Source: Escarpia spicata
Lineage: Eukaryota > Annelida > Polychaeta > Sabellida > Siboglinidae
DNA: 64,000 nucleotides
Assembly (NCBI GenBank): GCA_963995525.1
Contig: OZ023217.1
Coordinates: 28,769,819-28,833,818, forward strand
Direction: 5' to 3'
The notes under the pieces are model-generated. The model was not told the DNA's origin. It searched no databases and saw only the letters and a program-made list of their open reading frames with translations. Positions within the stretch are counted from its first letter, which is position 1. Every line of letters begins with the position of its first letter. Positions 48,501-60,500 of the stretch are shown one piece after another. The position numbers were made by a program, and so were the translations under genes.

Positions 48501-51500
48501 GCAAATCTCCGTAAACTATTATTGAGTGATAATAAACGATGAGCTCTGCTAAATAGCTAATTTATTCGCCTTGTCAACCATACACAACATGTGGCTCCAC
48601 ATAGTGGAAAATTATGAGTAAAAACAATTTAAATAGCAGACATCGTCAATGCTGAATAATTGGCCTGTCGTACTGAAGCGTCACAGACAGTGCGGCCAGA
48701 AATCCGACCTGTCATACTGAAATGGTTAATGTGTTACCCTGGAATGTACTTATCATTGAAAACCCCTTGGTGTTTCTAGAGAATCTCCTGAGTTACTCTG
48801 CAATTAATTATGTTCTTATATGTAATAACTTTGTAAATGTAACCAAATGAATTCATACCAAGTTGAACCATATATCAGCAGCACCATACCATACACCAGT
48901 GAATGCAGTCATGTTATGTTTCAGAGATGTGACATCAGTGAGAAGATCGTGCTGTTGGTCGACCGCTTGTCTTCAGCGCTGTTGAACGTCCAACCCCTTC
49001 ACGCCTCACCCCTGTTAGTGTCGACATCTCACCTCACACTGCGACTGCTCAAGGAGAGACTGGAGGACTTGGCCAGTCTACAGCTGCCTGCTATGTTTCA
49101 TGGCCTCACTGGCAGACGGTCTGTCTTCCAGTTGCCTCGTCTCACTTCTCTGGTGGCTCACCACAGTGTCGTTGGCATACAGGTACAGTGGCAACCCGCT
49201 ATAAAGATCATTCTCTCGACTGGTCCAAAGTGAGTTGAATAGCAAGGCAACTATATTAATAAGATGAATTTCCTATACTGTGCTGTTATGGAAATAATAT
49301 GGGACTGTGTTGGGGTGGCCGTAATTGCAAAGTAGCTCTATTACTTAGGATAAAATGAGATTGAACTGTACAAGCTTTTGTGATGTGACTTACTTTCACT
49401 TCCTGTCACTGCCATCAACGTTTTGTGAATGTATAAGGAATGTTGACACATTTTTATTTGTGGATCCAACAGAAATTTATTTTTAAAATAGTCAGTTTAC
49501 TGAAAGTGTGCACACATTTGTTCTATATGTACCATCCTCCTCTGTTTTTATGCATTTTCTTAATCTCTCCACACTCATTCTCTCTGTGTCTCCTGTCCAT
49601 CTCAATCTGTTCTCAACTATAGTCATTTTATTATGTTTCTTCATTCTACCGTCTTCTCTTAATTACCTCATCTTCCTTCCATCTTCTCATTTCACATAAC
49701 GTATTCTTTGAACTCACTTGTAGATGACACTAGACAGAATTGTAAGATGACACTTGAAGTTAGGGATCATCTCAAAATGTTGTTGTCTGATATCACACAA
49801 ACTTACTTTCGTTTGGGGTAGGGGGTCAGAGGCCATTTCTTCTGGCATTGGACATCACTACTTTATGATACTGTTAGTACATATTGATATCATCCATCAT
49901 ATCAATGTTCACAAACTTTCGTCAGAGAGAGGTGGGAGGCCGAGGCAGATGAAAGTAATTTTGTTTGATATTGGACATCCTTTGAAGAGTATATGATTGA
50001 TTGAACTGCAGATGTAATGATGTGAATGTGTCAGTCATTATGTGCCTGGTGTTGGCTGCAGTTGTTGCACTGGTCAAACAGTCCGTACTCATGGAGCGAG
50101 ATACCAGCCGGAGTGGGGTCAGATGTTGTTGACCTGACTGTGCTGAACCATGCCGGGGAGCCACTGTCTCTGTCCAGTCTCAAGGACCCGGTCCAGTTTG
50201 AGTGGTCGACCAGTGACGATACAGCAGGCATGCAAATTATTAATGCTAACAATGCTGTAACAATGTAGCAGTTACTCAATGCTCTCTTAGGATTATTTCT
50301 GTGGTGTTACCTTGCTGAGGAAGACACCAACCCATTCTCATGTCAAGATTGGGTATTTTTTATACCCCCAATACCGGCTCTGCACTGATGCAGAGCCAGT
50401 ATGTAACAAAATACATTTACTTTATTACTTTACTCAAATAGAAAAGTTTACTTTTCTTGAGTAATGAAGTACAATTTTTGGAAGTACTTTTACTTGTAAT
50501 GAAGTACAAATAATGTGTTCTTTTCCAGAATGTAACGAAGTATCCATAATTTTTTGAAGCTCCTAAAATTTGTTAACGCACGATCCATGCCGGAAGCTGA
50601 AACTGTTTGCCGCTGGCACATATTTAATTATAGATATCTGCTAATGTGTGTTGACACATTAGCATTTTCTGATTGGTCAATTAACTACCTTTAAAAGGAA
50701 TGATCACCAGGTGGCATGCATGTTGCAAATACTTTTTTGAGCCATTTAAACAGCAAGTTACAACATCCAACGCCATTTTTGTTATCAATGTTCAATATGT
50801 AGATTATAAACAGGAACAACGTTAAACTAATTATGCTTGTTGTGCACACCAGTGTATCAGATATGTTCAATGTACAAGACATCGACAAGACATCGCCATC
50901 GAGTAACTGCGAGCATGCAATGATGCACTGGTAATGGGATATTATTCCTATATAACTACATGTTTGCAAAAATTTGATGCATTGCCATCAGTATTATCCA
51001 TTCCATCATTCTTTTTACTTGTACTTCAAATACAAGTACTTTTACCTGAGTAGCTTTTTTATTAGTTATTTGTACTTTTATTCAAGTACAAACTGAAACT
51101 ACTTCTACCAGCTCTGCACTGATGTCATGTGACAGAGGTCGAAACGACACATGTTTCAACAATTGCTCCAAAGTGAGTTTAAGGGTAGCCACTGCCCCTA
51201 AAGTAACTACACGCCATATCTTAGTGAAAACTCATCATATCTTCATAATATTTAGGATTATATTAGTTGGGTGAAGATTGTTGAACATGTAGAAAATCAG
51301 CTAATTTGCCTAACTGTTGCCATGGAACAGCAATTTATGTGCCTATGTATATATGCCCCCACTGTAATTGGTTGACTCTTGTTTACAAACCCATAAAATA
51401 AAGCTATAACATCCAACGTGGCTCATGCACCTGGAACATTTCACAGAATAATTCTTGTTGTCTAATGGAATCTTGGAGCCATGAACAATATCTTTCATAT

Positions 51501-54500
51501 CTCCGTACATGTCTCGCTAAGATTTAAAATTAATTATGACTGTTATTACAATGGTCTCTCCCTGTAACTTCTGATGTATTTAAAGGAAATAAAAATAAGG
51601 CATTAGCTAAATTCCTTTTTCCATGTGTACACAAAGTTTAACATTGTATGTAACATTTGACAACATTAAACCAATACAGAAAAATACATTTGTAGTATAA
51701 ATTCGATTTTAAGCCCGTCTGTGAAGCGATTCCCACGGAAAATATAATTTTAATGAGCTAGGCGATCATGTGGTATCGTGACGTCACTTATGACACACAC
51801 TCGCATCAGGCCGACCCTTTCCATGCATTCAGAGCATGTTTACAAGGATAGCTTTTGGGTCGAAACGAGCGTCAGAATGAGTTATTGTGCAATATTCCGA
51901 CATACAAACACTAGTCATCATAGAGGAACAAACATTTATCTTACGGTTCCACATGAATCAAATTTTATTCAAAACAACGAATGTGAATGGGCCTACAAGT
52001 CGACTAGGTTTCGCCGAGCTTGGGCTCGTTTTCAGAATAATTATATCGGATGCAACCAACGGAGATAATCTACACCAATAAACATACATAGCAAACATAT
52101 ATTGTATCCAGCTACATAAAGTAACGTGTATAATCTCATAATATCACTAGAATATCGATATATGAATGAGTTGTACAATTTATCATAACAACTTAAATCA
52201 GTCAAAGAGTTTCCTCTGGTCCCGCTAGCCCAGTGGGTAGGCGCGTTGGTTACTTGTCATTTATTTTACAATCGGACGACGCCGGTTCAATCCTGACAGC
52301 ATACAAACCTTTGATTTTCTTTACACTTTTTTGTTTATGTTTTCACAAAGTAATATAAACAAAATCATTTTATACTATAATGCACTGTTTGTAAATATTT
52401 TTTTAATTTTTGTAGTAATTATTTATTCGCCACAAATATGGTCATTATATATAAAGATGTTTCTAAATTGTATTTATCCAGACAGATCTCAATCTGTTTT
52501 CACATATATAATTACAGTATATTACCGTACAATATATTTACAATTAATAAATTATATATCCATTACATTATATTTGTTTGGATAAATAAAATTAAGAAAC
52601 ATCGTTATATAATGACCATATTTTCATTTTTGTGGCGAATAAATAATTACTACAAAAATAAAAATGATTTACAAACAGTGCATTATAGTATAAAATGATT
52701 TTGTTTATATTACTTTGTGAAAACATTTTAAAAAAAAGTGTAAAGAAAATCAAAGGTTTACATGCTGTCAGGATTGAACCGGCGTCGCCCGATTGTAAAA
52801 TAAACGACAAGTAACCAACGCGCCTACCCACTGAGCTAGCGGGACCAGCGAAAATTATCTGACTGATTTAAGTTGTTATGATAAATTATACAACTCCTTC
52901 ATATATCGATATTCTAGTGATATTATGAGATAATACACGTTACTTTACGTAGCTGGATATAATGTATGTTTATTGGTGTAGATTATCTCCCGTTTGTTGC
53001 ATTCGATATAATTATTCTGAAAACGAGCCCAAGCTCTGCGAAACCTAGTCAACTTGTAGGCGCATTCGTTGTTTTGAATAAAATTCAATTCATGTGGAAC
53101 CGTAAGATAACTGCATTTGTTCCTCTATGATGACTAGTGTTTGTATTATGTCGGAATATTGCACAATAACTCATTCTGACGCTTGTTTTGACCCAAAAGC
53201 TATACTTGTAAACATGCTCTGAATGCATGGAAAGGGTCGGCCTGATGCGAGTTTGAGTCATAAGTGACGTCACATCTCAGCATCCCGAAAAGCGCGCCAA
53301 AAATATGCATATTCGAAAATGTCCGGATGCACAGCATAAAATGTGGAATTTCTAATTCATTGAATTTTTTTGTGGAAGTAGATAGCAGGATATAATATAA
53401 CATGAATTCAAGCAATAGATGTTTTTATTCCCTTTAAGGAACCACCCACTTAAAAGGAACAACTTTAAAATCTCCATTCTTGCCTGCACTGTGTTATGCA
53501 CCCATTGATAAAATGAACATCAGCTAGAATGTAACAGATTGATATAATTATGTAACAGATTGATCAAGTCCTAACCTGAGAGAATGCACTGTTCTTCTTT
53601 ACCTACAAATTTACACATTTTGCTAGTTGAGTTGAACACGTCCAACATTGTGTTTCAGATGCTAATCAGCTGGTTGGGAGGTTCACAGTGCAGCGAGCTG
53701 GTGCAGCCCACCTCCTCAGTGATGACCTGGTGTCTACCTTCAGTGTACAGGTTCCCGTAGGAAAGACCTACCGCGTACACTTCTTCTGTGAACCAACGAG
53801 CTCCCAGCACCGCCCTCTACTGATTGCTGTAAGGACAGACTCACAGCCTGAAGCTACTGACTTTGTAACAGATCATCAGAGTCTATTTAAGGCTGACTTC
53901 CATAGCTCCTTCACCAAGACCCTAGGCTCTGGCAGAGACAGTTACAACACTGTGAGACACATAGTGGCTGATATTGGAAGTATTGCGATGCTCGGGAAAC
54001 TTCCGCCTGATGCAATGGACAGGACGTTGTACTTTGGTTTCTTGTCTGATCCAGAGAGAGTGATGGGAAATAAAAGTGATGTCACTCACATGGGGCTAGG
54101 AAATGAAACAGTGGATAAACAGTCTGTGAACTATGATGTACCATACACAGTTACTGTGACAGCTACAATTCTTGATTGCCTCTATTGGAACAAAAGATTA
54201 AGAACATGGAAAAATGATGGATGCTGGGTAAGTTGTCCAAATGAAAGAAATGTACATAGCCATTTTCAATGTAATGCTACATAACACTGAATGGTTTGCA
54301 TATATCAATCATCTTGCAGTGGTCATTATTTCTTCAGGTTTGTTTGAAGGTGTCACAAATCAAACAATTATTTATAGTCAAACACTGATGAACTAATTTA
54401 CGTAGAAGTCTGGTATAAAGGAGAAGTCTGGTGGTGCTATGTCATACATTGCATTTCCTCTAAGCCTTATGCATCTTCAGTTTCTTATGCAAGACTAATT

Positions 54501-57500
54501 GGGGGTTTCTTATAATTAAAATGCCCGATTTTTCTTTTTACATTTTATGGTGTTATACTTCATGGTTGAATCTTTGTTGCTGTCGACATTCAGGAATTGT
54601 ATAAAAGAGGAATTTGACAGATGGAGTAATTGTTTTATGATTTTTAGTCCTTTGGCCGAAGGTCCAAGGGACTATTGCCATCACTCTGCGTCCGCCGTCC
54701 TCCGTCCGTCGTTAGCTGCCGTATCTCGGAAACCGTTCAGCAACTTTGTCTCTAATTTTGCATAGACATATCTTAGGGCACTGCCACTATGCACGAGAAC
54801 TCTGTATTTGATTGAATAATTTTAAGAGCTCTCTAGGGCCTCCAAGGACCCCAAAACTGGTACAAATGTAACATTTTGCCTATTTTTCAAAAACTGTTCA
54901 GCAACTTGTTTTCTAATTTTGTATAGATGTATCTTAGGGTGCTGCCACTATATACAAGAAATCATTATTTGATTGAATCATTCTAAGGGGCCCCCAAAGT
55001 GCAAAAGTTTTACATTATCTAGTGATGTGGTTTTGAGAAGGGCCCTTGAGACCCCCCACAACAGTAGATTTTGTTTAATGTGCCACAAAGTCAACAGCAT
55101 GACTAAACTCTGCAGCCTAGTGCTACTGTTCTATTGAGACCTTGACTAATCTTTAATTGGTCACAGTGCCCAGGCAGAGTAGACACACTTGACCCCTGTT
55201 AGACTGAACAGTTGCCAAACACTTTTTATCTTAAAACTTGATTTTCTATAATTGCAAGTTGTTTTTATTTTGATGTTCATTTAAGTATTATAAAATGGTG
55301 TGACTGTGGTGTCTATTGGTTAAAGATGTATTGTCTGTAGAAACCTGTAGGTGACAAACATAGAAAATTAATATTCTGTCACCTGTAGGTGACAAACATA
55401 GAAAATTCATATTCTGGACCAATGCATTCTACTGTTCAGTTTACGCTTGCCATGCCTTGTGTAGACATGGTACTGTGTAAATCAATTGTATCAATATAGA
55501 CTAATTATTACAGATTCACAATATAGTTGACACCTGAAACAACCAAATGTCAACCATTAGAAGAGTTGACATAGTTCCGCTATACACAAGCAAGAAATCT
55601 GTATTTGATTGAATCATTCTAGTGTCATCAGCATATAGTAGAACATACATTTTCTACATCATCATCACTAAGGTTGTTGTAAATTTCACCAGCTGCCATG
55701 TCAAGTCTGTTATAATTGTGACTAACAGTGTTCAAAATGATTCAGGTAAATAGTAAATAACAAAGGACACAAGTTTTCTCCTTGCCATACCTATACATCA
55801 CATGAGAAGAAGGCTGACACAGCCTGGCCCTGATTTATACATGATTTAGCATTTTTGTACATGTTGTATACAACTTTCAACACAATACCATTAATACCAC
55901 ATGAAATTATCTTAGACCACAGGGAGGACCGGTCTACTAAATCAAATGCTTTGTTGTAATCGATGAAGGCACAATAAAGCCTTTTGCGTCGAGACAAATA
56001 CAATTCAACCAATACCCCTATTTGAACACTGCCTGTACTTCACCTATTACATTCGCTTTGTTTAGGTATGTGGTCAGTCTGGTGTTCTGAACAATCACTA
56101 AGGATTAATGAACACTTGTGCAGAATGTCACCCACTTGGCAGGTTTAATTGATCTATTCAGCAATGAGGACACTGCTTAGGCCTCACTCTGGACACTGTC
56201 ACTCACAGTGTTGTGTCTTGTCTTAGTTGGTGCATTGAGCTAATCTACTTGACCATGAATCAGTGGTGGCTCTGGTTGTGTATTACACCCAGCTGTGGTG
56301 CTAAGATTCTCTGCCTGCTATTGTTTGATGGAAACTGTGACTAATGTGTAATTGGTCACTGGCAGTAGCTTGTGTCAACATACAGCATTAAGCCACTAGA
56401 CCCCTGTTAAACTGGACAGTGGTCTGAAGGTTTTAAACTGTGTCAAACAGTGAGTCTACCTTTTGCTCTCAAATAAGCTGTCCTCTTAGTTTTACACATG
56501 AAGACATAATCTGGCATAACTCGATAAGTCTTTGTAGCAGCCCATTTGTACTTCCAGTGTATCATTGCAACATAACATACATATTACATACTGTGTGCCA
56601 CATTTGAATGTTGTGCATGTAATATTTCCATGCAATCCATTTGCATATATAATTTAAAACTTCAACAGCCGTTTTCTTCATTTTCACTTTTTGATCCCTA
56701 CCATGTTCAATGCTCCATAACTTTGGCAATTTTTGTAGCAGTCATAATTTTAGAAACCGTGTAAAGCACCCTACCAAACCTCTACAAGGATGTAAGAAAA
56801 CAATGTTACAATTTTTCCGACTTATCACTCATTTGGTCAGCTGGGGTCACATATAGACGTATTAGTCCAAAGGACTTCGGGGCTACTTGGCCCATTTTTT
56901 ACATTTCAGCTTTAAGGGTAAAGATTTGTTTGGTATTTTAAAGCAATCTCTGTATAAGTTGTAAAACTGACATACTTTGTTTATTTTGCAAATCATGTAT
57001 TTTAAAATATGAAGAGGTGAGGCGTCATGCATTTTGTATGGTTATTAATTTTTTTAATAAACTTATTTGTTATAAATATTCTTATATAACGCAGTATCCA
57101 GGACTGCTCAAAGCACTTTCCACTTTACTCCCTTGCATACCGGTTCTATCGAACACCATCTTGACTTCTCTGGGAAGTATTCAGCCACATTGCAATTAAT
57201 GCATGGAGAATATTCATACACAAATATCCACCACTAACTATAGCCAGGTACTCATTCATACAGCTGAGTGAAAAAACTTGCCTAAGGTTTGACACCGCAG
57301 CACAGGATTGGAACCCGGGTTCTCTTGATTGAGAGTCTGATGCTCTAGCCACAGTGCCACTGCACTTCACATAATTCAGGCTGTACATTGTAAATGAAGC
57401 AATGTAAATGAACGAAAGTTTATTTCAAAAACAACAGACATACTAAAGTACAAATAACTAAATTATAAATGTATGCAATTGTAGAAAAAGGGCAAGAAGA

Positions 57501-60500
57501 AGTGTAATACTTACAATTACTTGCCCTGTTACTCATAAAAAACCTCTGTAATAAATTTATTCATGTGACATCACCTAGAATACATAAGACATAATTATCA
57601 TGGCAGGCCGGTCGTAAAAAAAGTTAAGTAATAATATAACCCTAACACCAATCTTTTTTTCAAAAATACTTATTAAACACATAACTATTCAATAATTTGT
57701 TGTATATGTTTTGAAAAAGATGAATATTGTGACAACAAATGAGCTAATTATCAAGAGAATTCCAGAGTTTAACACTGTTAGCTAATAGACACATACTTTT
57801 CAAATTGCTATGAGCATAGTAATGTGTAAAATTATGGACTTTTCTGGTTGCATTGAAAGATTCATACATACTGAAAAGCTGTTGTACATTCTTTGGCAAT
57901 TGATTATGATATGCCTTAAATATAAGTATAGCAATTCTTAACGCCACTATATCAGGTACTTTAAGAATGTTCAGATTATAGAATAGCCGTGACATATGCT
58001 TCTCTAAGTACCACATAGTACTATTAAGACTAGGCATTCAACATTTGTTGAGTAACTGTTGCCCCATATTTCAGCACAGTATATAAAATAAGGCAAAAAG
58101 AGTGAGTGATATAATATAGACATGCCATTTCTGTTAACTCATTACTGCACAAGTGTGCCGAAACCGCCCTATGCCTCGTACGTGCAAGCCATCCATAAAA
58201 GCCGATGGAACTTGCTTCTCTTAGGCCTTTTTGCTTATGGTGATTAGATCCTTCTTTTACACTAACAAGCCGCTTTCGCCATCTTGTGAAAGCAGTTTGC
58301 ATTTGTGAATTAAGAGAGTTTATTTGGAAGCAAGGTAAGTTGCATTCATCAAAATGAACTTAGACATTGTTCAGCATTCGGCGGATTTGATTGATATCGT
58401 TTTCCGTTAATTTTGGGTCAGAAATCGATGTATACAGCATCAGTAGTATTGGCAACAATCACAGAGTTCTATTATTGTCCAACTAGGATGTCAATGTGAC
58501 TTTTAGACGCGGAGATATCAGACGACCTGTCGTCGGCATCTTCATTTCGCAGTATATATGCAGCCATGTTGTTGATTGTGGCACCATCCACACCTAGTTT
58601 AATTTGTTTATTTTTGTTGTATTTTGCTATCTTGATCACATTGATAATGTTAAGGGAACATATATTTGTGAAAGAGGTTACTGTCTTTCGACATTTCGGG
58701 TGTTGATTTTATATTGGAACAGAACGTTTCATTCAGCCACACAGCCACATCATGAAACACTTTGAAGAGCATCACATTCTGACTGACCATCAACATGTCT
58801 TCCAAGCCAAAAGATCAACAGAAACACAATTAATTAAAACAATCCACGCCATAAGCAAATTCCTTGATAAGAAGACAGTGGTAGACACGGCCATCCTAGA
58901 TTTCACTAAAGCATAAAAGACTAATCCATAAACTCAAGTACTATGGTATTACAGGCTCAATTTCATCATGGGTAGAAATGTAAGCTTCTTTACAGGAAGG
59001 ACCCAACAAGGGTAATAAATGGATGAACTTCAACACCTTCAGTTACTTCTGTTTTGGGGTACCACAGGGAACAGTACTGGGGCCACTACTTTTCCTACTT
59101 TACATAAATGTCCTGCCTGACAACCTCTCTTCAGCCTTTTTGCTGATGATGTATTCACCACTTATATTAAAACATACAATGATACATCTCTCCTCCAAAA
59201 TGATCTGCTCAAACTTGAGGAATGGCAGAACACTTGGCTTGTGAAATTCAACCCTAGTAAATGCTTTAAAATGACCTTAACCTCGAGAAAACCCACACCA
59301 AATCTCTACACCTTCTGCAGACAACAACTTAAATCTGTTGAATCACACTGTTACCTTGGCATCCAAATATTAAACTGGACAGTACAATGCAATTCAATTA
59401 CAACAAAGTGCATCAGGTACTGGGAATTATTAGGAGAAATTTCAATAAGTGCCCAACCAACATCAAGTCCGTGGCTTACACAACCCTTGTCCGCCTAATA
59501 CTTGAAATTAAAACGCATCAGTATCATGGGACCCACATTGCCTAAAGAATATCAAAGCTATAGAAAGAACACAGACAGATTTTGTAAGCACAACTACTCT
59601 AGAGAGCCAGGAACGATAATACAACTCCTTAAAAACCTCCAGTGGGACACCCTCCAAACAAGAAGGAAAAGATTATAAAAGGAGATTATATAAGATGGAA
59701 CACAACCTTATAGATATCCCATTTCAACACTATATCAAACGCAATACTAGATGCTCACGCAAACATGATAATCAGGTAAATCAGGCACTCAACAAACATA
59801 TTTGGAAATAGTTTCTTCCCAACCATAATAAAAGACTGGAAATCTCTACCTCCTAACATTGTATTTTCTAAATCACTTAATTCATTTCAGAATAATCTCG
59901 TCAAACATCTAAAAATTAAACCATATGAGCCACCATGTGCACTGGCGTGATGTGTCCTTAGGGCATTTTGCCAGTATACCATACAGATCAGTAGACGGTA
60001 TCCATTTTGTAAAGTATTTTTTATGTTTTCACACATGTTGATGCCATGTTCAAAAAAATGCATAATTTGAAAACTAACCATCAGAATTGGATACCCAGGT
60101 AAATGTTTAAATTACTAGGGCAAAACTAACATGCATGGCTACATTTGTTTCACTGGAGTTGTTATGGTAGGTTCTGTGAATTTTTTGGTGTCGCATGATG
60201 TAATTGACGTTTTATTTTGTCATCGTAATTGTTGAACTTCTCTTCAAAATCTGAAACTTAATTGAATGCAACACAGCAATTTTATTCGAACATTAATTTC
60301 TATAGACAGTGTAATTAATTTCATGTATTTTCATGCACTGGTTGTCGAGATATCTGTATTTTAAATGTGATTTTTCCATATTTACTTGTCGTCAATCAGA
60401 ATACCTAACAATTTTGCGACTTCAACTCTATTTATTTCTTCCTCATTTATTTTTACTTTAGAAATACTTGAATTAAATATGTGATTTCCAAATATTATGT

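Noticed and set aside
52218..52300. tRNA gene
   Set aside because: A and B box-like words are present, but the ends cannot pair into an acceptor stem and the middle is too long for a mature tRNA. It is in an inverted repeat, so it is a SINE-type relic.
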